Source of the DNA: Motacilla alba alba | Lineage: Eukaryota; Chordata; Aves; Passeriformes; Motacillidae | Assembly: GCF_015832195.1 (NCBI RefSeq) | Contig: NC_052016.1 | Coordinates: forward strand, 85,318,547 to 85,382,546 | Direction of reading: 5' to 3' | DNA length: 64,000 nucleotides | In this document: piece after piece, positions 1 through 13,345 of the stretch | Layout: every line of letters begins with the position of its first letter | Position numbering within the stretch: position 1 is the stretch's first letter | Notes under the pieces: model-generated | What the model was told of the DNA's origin: nothing | The model's database searches: none | What the model saw: only the letters and a program-made list of their open reading frames with translations | Made by a program: the position numbers and the translations under genes

Positions 1-3000
1 TTCCTGTAACAGAAGTTCCAACATCACTACTGTACTCCTAATCCATTTCCAATAGTGATTTTTTAGAGACCAGTAAAATTACTTCCTTGGTATGTTTGTC
101 TCCTATCAGGCAGTAACAAAGAACTGAAAATCAACTGATTCACCCAGTCTGTGCTGCTAAACAAAAGGAAACTTCTGACTTTTTCTAAAAAATTACCGCA
201 TAGGATTAAAGGGGGGAGAAAGTCTTACAGGACTTTCTTAGGTTTGTCTTGTCACCCTTCTAGTCTAATAATTAATGAAGCAGTGCATTTGTCAAATCTT
301 TTTCCTGATGACATGTCAAAGACTTAAGTTGTGAACAGAGATAAGGGCCCAGGCACCAAATTGTGCACAGCATTTTTATGAATCACCCTGTAGAATTTTT
401 CAGTGCTCCTCATTCTCTAGCAGTACACCTGCACTGGCTGCTCCCCGACACCAAAGATCAGGACCAAGAAAAATATTGCCTGAGATAATCTCAGTGCAAG
501 ATCTCCCAAGTCTATCAGTTGTGGAATCTAGCTCTGGATATAAGAGACTTAAGGCATCCTCCTTACCTAGTCCTGGGTCATGTTAAGTCTCAGTCCCCAA
601 ACTATGTAGAGTTGAACTTAATTATTTTTATAATAAACTGTGAACCAGAATCACAGAAGAACTGCCTGGATTTCACTAAATGGATTAGACTGGCACACTG
701 AAAGTGTTATCACTGAAAGTGCTGCTCAGGAAAGGAGCTTCCATAGTGGACCCCGGAGCATCCCCACTGCTTATTGTTTTGGACCACTCCAGAGAGCTCT
801 GTTGTCTGAGACAAGGCTTCTGTGGAGAGTGAGAAGATTGGTGTGAGCTCCTCTGTGCTGTTGGGTGCTGGTGCTGAGGGTCAAGTATGATGTGAAGTTC
901 TTAGATATGGTTTGCTGATTTCCCAGGAGGGAGTCTCAGATGGTTTAGAAGCATCACTTACATAAATTAATCAGACTGGATATCTTCATGTGAAATCTTC
1001 CTGACTTCTCAAAAGTAAGTCTGGTGGCACAGTGTAAAACCACTGCACAACAGAAATGATCATGAAATTATGAAGGGGAGGTCTGCAAAATAATCTCCGT
1101 AAGGCAAGAATGAATATTGGTTTAGAAATCTCCTTCTGTTCATTTTTTAACTGGAATTTGTGATATTTACTTGATGTTAAGACATTATTTGGTGCTTGGT
1201 ATGGCTCAATTTAAAACAGGTCTTCATGTTTCTGCTGTGATAGTTAAGGTTGTCTGAAGATCTTTGCACAGTCACCATCCATACTGTAAATCCATAGCCT
1301 TGATCTCCGTCTTCTGTGGATTTAAGACATTAGTTGCACTTCCCAGTTTTCCCTTACCTTTATGAGACTGACCACATCACCAGACCCATAGTTCCTGCTG
1401 CAGTTCCTTGAATCCCTGCTCTTTTGAGCCTGATCTTGTGGATGTGTCTCATCTAATTAGAAGCAAGAGTGTGAAGGGAAACAATTTTCTTTCAGTTAAG
1501 ATAAAGGATTCTAATGCACCCGGTTTTGGTGAAGTTTAAAAGACTACACAGATGAGAAGTGCACCACAATGTCAGGAGTAATCCTAACCATCAGTGTTCA
1601 CATATCATTAAATGCTGGATATTTTCCTCTCATTAATATATTTAAGAACTGATACATTATGTTTACCACAGTTTCCAAAGGTAATTGAAGTACTCGATTT
1701 TGATCTAATTTGTCTAGTCTGTTTTCTCTGGGAAGGGATCTTCACATGAAACTCTTTTGAATGCTTCAGTCAACATCTGTAATTTATTAAGCTGTAAACC
1801 TTCAAAACGAAATAGTTATACTTGTAAGGAAATGGCAGTTCTTATTGAAAAGAATTAATTCTGTGTATGTTAATGCAAACTGTATTGTAAGCTTAAGGTA
1901 AGGAAGTAGACAAGTCTGTAGTGTTAGGTGAGAGAGCACGGGACATAGAAGGATGCAAAACCAAACTGGAGTAGGCAGCTCAGTATTGAAGCTCAGGGCA
2001 CTGTTGGAAAGGTACATTTATTTTGGTCTTCAGATACACTGAGATAAAGGTAAATTAATGTATATTGTGGATTTTGTATTTGATATATATTATTGTGTAT
2101 GATTTATGGTGCCTCAAAGGGATGTGTCATAGTCCTGTTAGTATTTTTACCAATTCAGTGTGAATGACTTGTGGCAGCATTACTTTCTCCTCAAGTTATC
2201 TCTAAATAGTAAAAACAGCAAGCAAAGCAGCATTAGTGCAGTGCTCTCACTGAACTGTAGAGCTTAGTAGACTCTGAGAAATTCAAAGTTCAAAGTTGAA
2301 ACTCAGCGTAATTCTGAGTTATGGGAAATTATAGATGGGGAAGTACAGGACGCGATTCCCCAAGACCACAAGGTAGTGCAGTGGTGTCAGTAGATGTGAT
2401 CCTTCTTTCTCCTTAGGCTTATGCTCCAAACCAGTTCTCCTTTTTACTACGCTGTGCTGTTTGACTAGCATGAGACTTACTCAGAATCCTTTGATCAAAA
2501 CCTCATGAATGTTAAGCAAATATTTTATACAGTATGGGAAATGTGGATGCATACTTTTTAAAATTCAAATTCACTAACAGTGGAATCCATGTCTTGAAAA
2601 TGGGTGATTGCTTCTGGCTATTTCACATCTTCACAGGGAAAATGTACTCTAGTATAGAAGGGACTAGAATATTTCTCAAGCTGATGTTTCATGTCTCATG
2701 ACTCTTCAAATGCTTTTTTTAAGTGTGCCATTGTACTGCCCCCTGTGGTGTCTGGGCTGGTTGGGTCTCCTCTGGACAGAACGGAAGGAAACAAAGGAAA
2801 GGGCAGGAATGCTAAATATTTCTTTTTTGTGAGCGCATTTAGCTGTTGCTGATCTGATTGAGCAGAGGGTATTTAATGCTCTAAGGATACATAAAGGCAG
2901 GAAGAGCACTCTGAGAGAAGAAAAGAAAAAGCTCTCGTAAGAGGAAGGCCTTCTGAGAAACAACGTTATAGAACTAAAATAGAGCAACTAGAGGAAGGAA

Positions 3001-4009
3001 GGCCATGTCCTATATATACAGAAAGGGAGGGGAATCTTCTCCATAGTAACAGGGAGAGCAGGGGAGGAGGGAAAGGACAGCACAGACTGACAGACTGCAA
3101 AAGGTGTTTCAACTGTAGAAAAGAGAGATTGGGGTTTGCTCTAACCTGCTTACGGGACCTATGGGCTTTGTGTGATACAAAATCCCTTCAAAAATGTCTG
3201 TTTAAGCTAATGAAATGAGGATTCATTATTTCTGGACAGTTATAAAGCTTGTATTTCAGTATTTCTTCTTTAAGTTCCCAATATCTTACTATTACAAGAG
3301 TTGACATTTGGTTGTTAGGAGGAAGTTTCATTTCTGTGATTTGCACCATACCTGTGTTACTGCTGTGTATTTCCATTATTACTATGTAGTTACAAGATGT
3401 CTTGGCACTGGAACATGGCCAGGTTTTGTAACAATATTTCATACATAGACGTTAGGTAAATGTGGTGGGTCTGCAAGTCGCACCAGTGACACAGTAGTTG
3501 CATGGAAGTCCCAGGTGTCCTGAAAGTTGGGTTTATTCTGAGTTCCTGATGTAATTTTACTGATGCACTGAGAAGCCCCTTTTTGCTTTCTTCTCTCACT
3601 TATTTCTTGTACTCTTTTTCCCTCGTTAACTTCAGCAGCAATTTTGTAAAGTACTTGCAGGACCTGCTGTTGCACCTTTTGCCAGGCAAACCCCTGTTAG
3701 TAAAGACTGCTGTCTTTCAGCCTCAGAAACCTAGCAGTGTACTAAACCAGATCAATCCCAATGGATCTGAAACATCCTTTCCTCCTTCTGTTAGCACTTT
3801 TCCTTAGTTTGCAGTGATTACTTCAATTAACAAGTAAAGAAGTAACCAGTCCAGTTTTTTGCTTCATAGGAGACTACAGCAGTTTTTGTTATTTAAAATA
3901 AAGTACTTTACTTAAACATCTGCTTCGATATAATGTGGTAGAGATGATCTTTTTGCTTAAAACATTTGTAGTTCTTCTTGCAAAGACTGACAGTAGTGTC
4001 TGCTTTCAG
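1..4009 (+). other. UBAC2: UBAC2 intron (left-truncated)
   Basis: This is AT-rich, non-coding sequence between an exon left of the window and the exon at 4010. I looked for the preceding UBAC2 exon (the segment with the MELLDRQLMFSQFAQ motif) and did not find it here. No CR1, LTR or CpG island was recognised. The short open frames lack family similarity or splice support. Confidence 0.75.
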
Positions 4010-4129
4010 GGTGGGATGATTAACTGGAATAGACTGTTTCCTCCTTTACGTCATAGACAAAATGCAAATTATCAAGATCACCCATCTGAACAAGGCATAC
4101 CTCCACCTACTGAAGTTTCTGAAGAGCAG
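4010..4129 (+). CDS. UBAC2: UBAC2 penultimate coding exon
   Basis: This is a 120-bp, 40-codon exon. It follows a pyrimidine-rich acceptor (tgctttcag) and ends GAAGAGCAG before gtaaac. It encodes GGMINWNRLFPPLR, a variable linker and EVSEEQ, which leads directly into the UBA domain. The linker (HPSEQGIPPP region) differs from the human one, as expected for a disordered segment. The reading frame is open on both sides, but the flanking sequence no longer matches the family, so the splice sites set the limits. Confidence 0.95.
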
Positions 4130-5104
4130 GTAAACACTTTCTATTTTAAAATGGCATTTAAAATGGTTAGGAATTAATCTTTACTAATTTTTTATCATCT
4201 GTTTACACGGTTTCTCTAATGGTTTCTGTAGCAGCAAAAATGAGAATATAAGGTAATGGTCGCAATACAGAGAGAGTGTATTGTCATTACTATCCAACCA
4301 GAGTTACAGAGCTACTTGGGAGTTTCTACTTTTATGTGTTACTGCTTCTATTTTGTATTTAAAGATGTTGATGGTTTCAGTAGTGGAAACTATTCAAATC
4401 TGATAAAATAAATGTTTCTAAGAAAGAAGAATGATAAATAAATTTCATTATTTGTCATGTAGAAATCATCTTCGCTGAAGTCCCCAGCTTAAGTTTCCAA
4501 TTCAGTCATTTTGGGGTTTTTTTTAATAAAAATGTTATGCCAACTGTGGACTGCAAAACACACTTGGGCTAAAGCTTGGATGTTTCCCTCAATAATGGGG
4601 TTGACTGATTCCTTATACTGATGCCACATAAAAGATTGTGTCCTTTCTATCAAGTATAGATTTAGACTTCTAGACTTTTTTTTTATAGTTTTATTCTCAA
4701 AAGAGATTATTATTTACTCAGAAATTTAAGAATTTAAGATTAGTCTTATTCCTGCATTCAGAATTTGTTGCATGTAGTCAAGTTCTCCAGGTTGTAGCCT
4801 ACCCACAGTTAGCTGTATTGGCCATTTTATAGTTCAAGGTCTCTGCTGCCCTTGAACAAGATTAGGTTTCTTTCTCTTTTTCCTTTTTTTTATGAGAAGA
4901 TAAGTCAACATTTGGTAGCAGCAATGTCATTTTTAGTTTAAACTGAGCTTCTCCAAACAGAAGTCTTTTCTGTGGTCTGGTTTCTAGCTTTGATTGGATG
5001 GTAGATTGTGTTCAAAATGTTCAAAACTTTTAGCTGCACTTTTGACTGCAAATCTTCTGGGCTACATGTAGAAAGGGGAAAAAAAAAAGCAACAACAACA
5101 ACAA

Positions 5105-5139
<35 letters not shown>

Positions 5140-7575
5140 CCAAAAAGCCAACAAAACCTCAACTAACAAACAAAAAGAAAATAATAATAAAATCCCCACA
5201 ACAAAAGCACGTTCTGAGACAAACCCCAGAAACTTAGTTTTGGCTGTCCTGAAAGCCTGCTCAGCGTCAGTATGGGATGGACCAAAAGATTTCCCTGCTG
5301 GGTTGGCTTACTTCTTTAATTATTGGCAAATTCTGCTTATGGGGACTTCTGTTTTGGGCTGAAACTAATGAAAGAGTTGCCAGTCTGGATTCTTACCCAA
5401 GGCCCAGATTTATGAAAGCAATATGCACTTATGTTTTCTGATGCATTGAGGATGTAGGGCTCACTTGATTGCTGTCATTTGCAAGGCTCTGTGGTTACCC
5501 TGCAAAGAAGTCATTAAAGCACCTTTGGTTTTTCAAGACTCTACTAATAATGACACAAGTTGTCTTAAAATGGCAGAAATTCAAGGGTTTCATCTGTTCA
5601 TCACATTAAAGTTTGTGAGCATTTGTAATGCTTGTGGTACAAAAATCTCTGCATTTCTTGTGGGGTTTTTGCACCTTTAGTTACTGTTGCCAGTTATACA
5701 CACTGTTTCCTGGAGCTGGATTCATTTCCTGTGGTTAAAATATGTTCAGATGAAAAGAGGATTTTGTTATTACTATTCCCTGTGGTGCTTGATGAATATT
5801 TCTGCAAAAAGGAACCTTGCAATTCCATCCACCATTTCTTAAAGCTAGAATTCTTGGCAACTGCAATAAAAACTTTACTTCTGAAGTGTATTTCTGTGGT
5901 TAGCTTTTATTCCACTGCCTGCCCTTTTTCTCATAAAAAACCCACAATCTTATATGAAAAATGAGAGTTACAGGTTACAAAATTGAGTTTGGACTTATAT
6001 TGTTGCTGCAGAAGTGTCGAAAGGAACAATTCATTTCTTTCCCTACAAGAAGGTGAAAAAAACGTGGCAGTGGATTGTAAGGTTTATGTTCTGACATCCA
6101 AGCTGTTCTCAAATGGGTGGTGGGGGTGTATTTATATTAAGAAAAGGAGGACCTGGGCCTCTGGGCAAACTTGGCACTTGTATATTTCTCAGTAAGTCAC
6201 CAAAGCAGAGATGACTAAAAATACTGAAAGTTCTGGAGGTGTCTTAGAGGAAAGAAAAGCTGCTTTTGGTGGCAACTTTCTTTTAAAAATACTTTCAGTG
6301 CTGGTGCTGCACATTGGTCTTGCACCCTGGGAAAATTCCTCTCAAGATGTGTACAGCCTCCTCTGTGTTCCTGCTTCACTCTGCTGCTGCAGACTCACTG
6401 CAGGCAGAGGAGGAGGAGTAGCAGTAGCTCTCTGACAGCTTCTGTAGCCCGGGACTTCCAGGTTCAGGAGTTGTGGTGTCTCGTCTTAAGACCCTTTGAA
6501 GCAGGATGAGGAATGCTTTGTGCTGCCAGTAGCCACAGTTACTTTTACATGCCATTCCCTGCCCTCCCACGCCTTGTTTTTCCACTTCTGGAGGATTAAT
6601 TATAAAAGTCAATGAGTTATATTGTGACTTTCAATCATACCGAAGTGAGACTTATAGATTTTAAATGTACTTTAAATTGGTATTTAACCATAAATTAAAT
6701 TTGCATTGTCTTTTTACAGGTGGTGCTTTTAATATCTGTTAACAGAGAGCACAAAGGTTAGGTGTCAAGTATGTGATATTATAAAGAGGGCTGGTCAAGT
6801 GGTTATTGATTTAACAAAATCACTATCTTAATGTGCCCTTTTCCATGTTTTTCTTCTGTCAGGTGTCATTGATTTTTGCTTTGTAGAGGTTTTTGAAAAA
6901 AAATTGCTTTTTTGAGTATATGTAGAAGCCCTCCAAGAATTTTACTAAACCAATTAAGTATTGTACTGCCTCTATGTTAGGACTAACTTTAAGGTTTATT
7001 AAAAAAAATCCCCAACACCTGGAATGAATAGTTTTCAGTGGGTTCTTTATGCCCCCTGGAGAAGTAGATCTTTTCAAGGAAAAGAGCTGAAGAGTCATTC
7101 TGGATAGGTTTTCTCATCTGCTCTATAATTCTGTGTTTTGGTCAGTGTTGGTTTCTTGAGATCCTTTTCTTGTTGAAAGCAGCAAGCCCCCAGGTCAGAC
7201 TGTAATTGTCATGTGTGGTACCAGACTTTGGATTTTACTTTTCTTTCAAAACTTGACCAGCCAGGAAAATGCAGGTGTGGCATTTTCTGCAATCAGCTTT
7301 GAATTAAGTGGTGGAAAGCGGTCATCTCTGTGGCAAGGTTTTGAAGCACGCTGTCCCTGATAGGCATTTGATCAGTGGAAAAGTGATTTCTCACATTATT
7401 GACTAATGTGCACACAGTGTGAATAAAACTCTGGTTTTAAAGTGGTGTTACTTCATTTCTTTTCCAGGTCGCACGACTTATGGAAATGGGGTTTTCCAGA
7501 GGAGATGCTCTAGAAGCTCTGAGGGCTTCAAATAATGACTTAAATGTAGCCACTAATTTTCTACTGCAGCACTGA
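4010..7575 (+). CDS. UBAC2: UBAC2, last two coding exons (3'-partial gene)
   Basis: This is the C-terminal end of ubiquitin-associated domain-containing protein 2, joined as 4010-4129 plus 7468-7575. UBAC2 is known as an ER-membrane rhomboid-like pseudoprotease that partners with UBXD8/FAF2 and gp78 in ER-associated degradation and lipid-droplet control. The window encodes only the cytosolic tail: a linker containing NWNRLFPPLR, then a complete C-terminal UBA domain with the MEMGFSR loop and the ending NFLLQH. Both exons match my memory of the human protein almost residue for residue, apart from the variable linker. The exons join in phase 0 through CAG/GT and CCAG/GTC junctions. The membrane-spanning exons are not in the window and should lie to the left. 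Identification is very secure; the upstream exon structure cannot be seen. Confidence 0.96.
4130..7467 (+). other. UBAC2: UBAC2 last intron
   Basis: This is a 3.3-kb, AT-rich intron bounded by gtaaac and ttccag. It contains an A-rich low-complexity run at about 5089-5136. Nothing else was recognised. Confidence 0.85.
5089..5136 (+). repeat. (CAA)n / poly(A) low-complexity tract
   Basis: A short run of CAA triplets passes directly into more than 30 consecutive A residues. It is not preceded by a recognisable SINE or pseudogene, so it is called simple sequence. Confidence 0.85.
7468..7575 (+). CDS. UBAC2: UBAC2 terminal coding exon, UBA domain
   Basis: The acceptor tttctttCCAG precedes GTCGCACGACTT. 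The exon holds 35 codons and a TGA stop. It encodes the three-helix UBA fold: VARLMEMGFSRGDALEALR, then the SNNDLNVATNFLL helix and the terminal QH. The MGF loop that contacts ubiquitin is intact, so the domain looks functional. Confidence 0.96.
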   Translation, partial: VARLMEMGFSRGDALEALRASNNDLNVATNFLLQH

Positions 7576-7848
7576 TGGTTTTGTGCATGAAGGAACTTCA
7601 CCCTTCCACCATGTAGGTTTGTACATGCCTGGGAGAGGATCAAAGCCACCTGCTGGGCAGACTCACCAAGGTCAGCCCGAGAGCGAGAGAGACACGGCTC
7701 GGCGTGACAGGTGACTCAGAGCGATGCTAACAAATGATGTGAACTGTTCCCAAGCCTTTGGATCACTTGGTGGTTTCTAGTCTGGTTATCCTTTTCAAAT
7801 TAACTTTAGTTTCTACTTGTTACTGGATATCACCTAAATTTATTTTTA

Positions 7849-7854
7849 AATAAA
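7849..7854 (+). terminator. UBAC2: UBAC2 proximal poly(A) signal
   Basis: A canonical AATAAA lies in the UBAC2 3' UTR about 275 bases after the stop codon. It may give a shorter mRNA form; use of this site is inferred. Confidence 0.45.
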
Positions 7855-8156
7855 ATAGGTGGGTTTTTTCTTGTAAATCTTTGTTAGACATTATCAGACT
7901 TAATGACTAGGAAAAAAAAAGCTCCAACAACTACAACAGATAGATTTACCTGTCAAGAAAAATCATATTTTCTTCATTTACAAGTCTAATTTCTCTAGCT
8001 TCAATGTTATTTTACAGTACTTGATTTTTTATTACAGTAATAAGAGGTTTGAAGATCACTTAATTTTCAACTCAATGAAGGGTTATGGGACTATTATATC
8101 ATTCTTTGCAAAGTTTTGTTAATGCCTGTAATATTTTATTTCTCAAATTTTTTTTG

Positions 8157-8162
8157 AATAAA
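8157..8162 (+). terminator. UBAC2: UBAC2 distal poly(A) signal
   Basis: A canonical AATAAA follows a T-rich run and precedes a GU-rich downstream element near 8207-8221. It is the best candidate for the main 3' end of UBAC2. Confidence 0.6.
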
Positions 8163-10830
8163 AGTTGTCATTCAGCACATCATAGACAGATAGGGTGAGA
8201 GAAAATTCATGTGTGTATGGTGAGCTATGGCAAGTGACCACTGTAAATTTGAATTTTTACAAAGGGAGTGAATTGCTGTTCAAATACGGGTCATGAAGAT
8301 ACTCACTGGAAGCAATAAAGGTGAATCGAATGATGCAATACGATCAGAACTGGAATGATGTGAATGACTTCCATGGCTAACTCAGAGATGACTTCTGTAA
8401 CAATGGATGTATGCAGTGTCCTATGTGCTGCTTTCAGTTTTTTCAGCTGGCTACATGCTGTCTTAAAAGGCAATTACAAAAAGCTAACTTTTCTACATAT
8501 AAGTCTAGTTTTCTAGTGTCAGAGATGAGGATGGCCCTGCATTTGCTGAATCGTCACCATCTGAAGCAACTTAGTGTTGACCACTGGAACATTAACATTA
8601 GGGGTGATCCAGGCTGGCACGGGAGGCAACAGGACGGAAATGCCAAGTTTGTGCCATGCTGGGTTTGAAGCTTAGATTGATTCCTGAATCAGCTTGCTTG
8701 GCTTGACTCTCAGAAGTGCTCAGTATTAGCACCTTAGAAGTTGCAGGGGCTGGGTGCAGAGAGGGGAACATCTCTATAAAAGCAATCTGAAGGAATGCAA
8801 GATTCCAGAGTGCAACTCCATGAACCAATCTACACGCGTATCGTAGGCATTTCATGTTTCTGTCTGTACTTGTGTGTGTGTGTGCAGCATGTGCATACGT
8901 GTTTAGGTACACGCAGGCGTATTTAATACATGCATACATTTGGAATAAGGCATAGGGCATAAGAAATGTAACAGAGGCAATAACAGGTGCATAGGGGATG
9001 TTTTGGAAATCCAGATGAACACTGTCTACCACAGCACAGATCTTTGCAGTCTCACTTGGCCTGGAAAACATATCAGAAAATTGCAGGACAAGATTTAGGG
9101 GGAGAGAGAGATACTTCTCTTTGCTTTTTTAATTGACTGATAAAACTGAAAAAGTCCTTTGGGTGTACAAGTCATTATCTAGAAATTGCATCAGATTTGT
9201 GCAGCTTTCAGTACATGACATAATTTTTAATTAAGTCACTGTTCTGTATGTATTTCTTTTGCAGTGGGTTAAGTAAGGGGGGTTTGGAATGACAATGTTT
9301 TTTCTTGGGCTTTGATCAATCTCCTTCAGGGTTTAGCTTGTTTCTGTGATCATATAATTTAGGGAGGGTCTGCTTTTTGAAAGAAGGCTGAAAGGTTTTG
9401 TTTGTGTGAAGCTGAAGCTATGTGTGTGTGTAGACCACAGACATTTCTATACCCAGGGAACTCTGGAAACCTGCTGTCTTGGAAAGCAAAGGATACATAT
9501 AAGAAAAAGGAGTCCTACTATAATCTGTAAATGCAGACTACTTAAATGCTTTGAAACAAGTACAGGTTTTAATTTTGAAACATATGATTCTTCCTTCACA
9601 AATATTTTATCCAAAAATAGCAATAAAGACTGGTCAATTAATTCAGAAATCAAATTTTGTCTGTAGGAAATAAAATACCTATACATGCCTTTTTCAGACT
9701 TTGCCCTGCTGTAGGGACAAGCACAAAGGGTATTCCTTGGAATTTTAAAACATGTTGAGTGGCATATAGGGTATGTAAGTGGATATTCCCCAAGTCTAAA
9801 TCCTTTCTCACTGTTGCCTGTACAGGGGGTATTCATGCCATGGTTGCTTGGAAAATTCCATTTTGCTGGGCCTTCTGCAAAACATGGTTAAACTAAGGGG
9901 TAAAATGCAGGTCTTGATGATATCAGTTGAAAACTCCAGTTGATTGTGAGAAAAGTTTGTGTTCAAAATGCTTCCAGGATTGTGATTTCCAATTTAAGAA
10001 AAAAAAAAAAAAAGAAGAAGTGATAGAAGAAGGGTCTGAGATGCTGTTGAAAACAGTTCCTGTTTCATGTAAGAACCATAGAAGAAAGATTCACATGTTA
10101 GAGCTGGAAAACAACTCAGTTTCCATTTGATGGTGAATTTTCATGAACTGTTTCTGGGAATGTGAGGAGCATGTTCTTCACAGCCTTCGCTGGGTTTGTC
10201 TGATACAGTTTTGAATGTCTCATCACACAGTTTCTAATCTGTGTGTGACACAAGCCATATTTTTTGGGCAGCATGAAGAAGGCAGAATACTTTTCTACGT
10301 ATTGGATTTCAAGTCCCTAGAAAATTCATTCTAGTTCTAGTAAAGCCAAGATTTGATATTTTGAAATAAAAGTAGTTGCTGCTGTTAAAATTTCCCTCGT
10401 AGACAGGGAATGTCATCTTGTGAGACAGCACTGGAGTAACTTACTGGGGGACTTTCCTAGACAGTTGCATGACACTTTGAAACACACCCACAATGAGGTT
10501 GATGTTTATGTAAATCTACCTGATAAGCCACCAGGCTCAGGTTCTCACGCCTTAACTTTTTGCCAAGATGGAGATTGATTGGTCTCAAGACCTACCAAAA
10601 CCATTTTCCTCCCTCAAAACAAGCGTTAAAGGCTGCCTGTTACTGAGAGAGCACAGGGACTGTCACAGCTGGTTCACACACCAGCCTGTGCTGTCTAGCA
10701 CTTACCAGTGCCTTTTGGAATATGTGGTGGAGAAAAGGTCTTGTTATTTTTGTCTGGAACAGAAGAGCAAGCCAGAAAAACTTATTGCAAGGCACTGGGC
10801 AAAGGGCAGTGTTTCTGGCTCTCCTGTTTG

Positions 10831-10892
10831 TGTGTATATGTATATATATGATTATATATATGCATATATGTGTGTATGCGTGTGTATATATA
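10831..10892. repeat. TA/TG-rich microsatellite
   Basis: This is a degenerate mixture of tgtgta, tatata and tgcata steps over about 60 bases. A short open frame runs through it (the YMYIYDYIYAYM-like stretch), which is a translation artefact of the repeat. Confidence 0.8.
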
Positions 10893-11344
10893 CAGAGAGT
10901 GAGTCAGAGTATTTATGTATTGGTTCAATGACTTTAAGTGGAGCTAAGAGTTTGTTAAAAGAAAATTAAAAGTCTGTATTCAAAGACCCCCCTCTCTCAA
11001 ACGTGTGTATTTGGAGTATCTGTGCAGTTGCAATGGCACCAAGCTTTGGAAACACTCCAAACTACAACTCCCATGCTATGAGGGGACCTGCATCTGTTTG
11101 AGGGTAAATAAATTATTATGCTGTGCATAATAAATGCACAGCATTCATTTGAACTGATAGAGGGATTTGATACAAAATTGCAATTAAATTCTTGTGTGTT
11201 CTTCCACAAGAAAAACCTACGTGAGATTAGCTTTCTTTAACTGTGTGGCCACAGTAATCAGTATTTTATATAAATGAGCATGTTTTGAACAAATTAACTG
11301 TTTTACTAGGAGAGTCACATGAACACACAAGCACTGTATCTGTT

Positions 11345-11402
11345 TATATATATTTGCACACATGCATGCATATTTATATATATATATATATATGTAAAAT
11401 GT
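11345..11402. repeat. (TA)n microsatellite with CACATGCATGCA core
   Basis: Two TA runs flank a short purine/pyrimidine-alternating stretch of cacatgcatgcat. The longest uninterrupted TA run is about 20 bases. Confidence 0.85.
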
Positions 11403-12764
11403 GTGTGCATTTACTTAAAAAATACCGGTTTGATTTTTAGTAGGGTTAAATTCCTCCTGTCTCCATATGTAAAGGGATTCTTTCACCACAGAAAGTCCAC
11501 TTTGAAACTCAAAGAGGGTGTGTGCTTCCAACAGTGTTTGGTGCAAATATGAGGTGAGACAGCAGCGGAGGGAGCAGGGGAATGTTGCAACTGGACAAAT
11601 GGGTGTGACTGTTGAGAATCTCAACACATTGGTAGTTCAGCTGTCATCATTTGTCCTCCAAAGGAGAGTTTTGAGAGGAAGGAGAAGTTAGTTTGACTCA
11701 TACCTGTTGGTATATATGGGGGCTGTTTCTAAACCGGAATGGTTGCAGTGGAGAAAGCAGGAATATACATCAAAAATGAGTGGAAATTTCCAGGATCCTG
11801 GCTGAAGTGAAAGCAGGATCTGACCTTTCGACTGAGGATAGGTAGGGACTGTTATTGTCACGAAAGATTAGCAAAGGAAAGGACTTGAGAGAGATGAGGC
11901 AGGTGAGAACTGAGCAAAGAGAGAGAGTTTAGGAAAGACGACCAAAGGAGAACTGAGGACAGAAAGAGAAGACCTGCTGAGAGAAAAGGGAGAGTGTTGG
12001 ATTGCACTTAATTCAGTTTTAAAAGAATTCTCAGGATTTCATGTGGAAAATGGAAATATGCAAGGTTATGGCTAATCTCATACTGGAAATCCACTTTTTT
12101 TTTTTTTTTTAGAGGTGTCTGAGAGGGGAATCCTCACATTTTATTTGGTCAGTTTTGCAGGAGGTGGTACATGTGGCAAGTGAGAAAGCAGTGTAATCCC
12201 AGCAGCTGGGCAGTGCAGCAAACCCTGGAGCCACTCATATGTGAGAATGCAGATGCTTCTGGCTTCCAAAGCAGTTAGACCTGCCAGCCTGACTTCTCCT
12301 GTCACCTCTCCATCACAGCTGTGGAGAGACCTCCTCCAGAAAGGACACAGCTCCTCGCAGGTCCTGCAGCTTTTCCCATGGAAGGGGATTTGTAATTCCC
12401 TGTTCCATGAGAGCACCTGTGTAAGGGAAGTGGATTGAGAGCTTGTGCTTGCCCCTCACTGCTTCTGGGCATTTGCTTGGGACAGGGCAGAGGCACAGGT
12501 GCACCTCTGAGGAGGAAGCAGTTGCCCACATCTCCTGGCCTGATCAGTCACACCAGGGCTTGTTACTTGGCCATGAGAAGCTTTTATTTTTAGTAGATAT
12601 GTGCGTAATTACATCACAATATTTTACTGGCTTACAAAGATGGCTTACAAATATTATGTATGACATGCAATAGTTTCAATTCAGAACAGTTTAAAGCATA
12701 GACTGAAGAGGTGTGTAAGTTGGGAAACACTGCTAAGGGAAAAAAGCTGTTCTGTTTGAGCTCT

Positions 12765-13345
12765 CTCCAGCCCCCCTGCCAAGGGCAGGGACACCTCTCA
12801 CTAGACCAGGTTGCTTAAAACTCCATCAAACCCAGCCCTTGAACACTTCCAGGGATGGGTCATCCACAGCTTCTCTTGGCAACCTGTTCCAGTGTCTCAC
12901 CACCCCCATGTAAAGAGCTTTGTCTTAATATCTCATCTAAACCTGCCCTCTTTTTGAAGACATTTCCCCTTGTCCTGTCATTACAGGCTCTTGTCAAAAC
13001 AGGCCCTTGTCAAAATTCCCTCTCCAGCTGCCTTGGAGGCTTTAGGTGCTTAGATTTTCAGTGCTCTGAGGTGTCCCTGGATCCTTCTCCAGGCTGAACG
13101 ATCCCAAGGCTCTCATCCTGTCTTCAAAGGAGAGGTGCTCCACCTGGATTATCTTGGTGCCCCTCTTCTGGACTTGCTCCAACAGGTCCATGCTGTTCCT
13201 GTGCTGGGGACCCCAGATGCAGTATTCCAGGTGGGATTGCACCCAAGTTGAATACAGGGACAAAATCATCTCCCTTGGCCCGCTGGTCATGCTGCTTTTG
13301 ATGCAGCCCAGGTTATTCTTCTGATGCAGACAGTATATTCTATAT
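12765..13345 (-). mobile_element. CR1 LINE fragment (5'-truncated, minus strand)
   Basis: Read on the minus strand, this contains decayed CR1 reverse-transcriptase 3' coding sequence: LEYCIWGPQHR, LLEQVQKRGTK, a decayed arginine-rich segment and FSLEK. It then runs into the usual CR1 tail, which on plus reads accaggttgcttaaa, cctgttccagtgtctcacc and related blocks. Stops and indels break the frame, so it is a dead copy. It is about 580 bp long and lies next to the GC-rich block at 13.5 kb. Confidence 0.93.

Larger units (their letters stand above)
7576..8190 (+). other. UBAC2: UBAC2 3' UTR
   Basis: This is the untranslated region after the TGA at 7573-7575. AATAAA hexamers occur at 7849-7854 and 8157-8162. 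The second is followed about 45-60 bases later by a GU-rich stretch (tgtgtgtatggtg), so it is the likely main cleavage site. The end coordinate is approximate. Confidence 0.7.
8191..12764. other. Intergenic DNA downstream of UBAC2
   Basis: About 4.6 kb of AT-rich sequence without recognisable exons. It carries TG/TA-rich microsatellite patches near 8872-8884, 10831-10892 and 11345-11402, and a poly(T) run near 12098-12112. The open frames are short and crossed by low-complexity sequence. Confidence 0.6.

Noticed and set aside
3390..3807. Possible gene or repeat from overlapping short frames at 3.4-3.8 kb
   Set aside because: I could not match it to any UBAC2 exon, known gene or mobile element, and no splice pattern supports it.
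5099..5136. Poly(A) run as evidence for a processed pseudogene
   Set aside because: There is no coding remnant or target-site duplication upstream; CAA repeats lead into it, so it is simple sequence.
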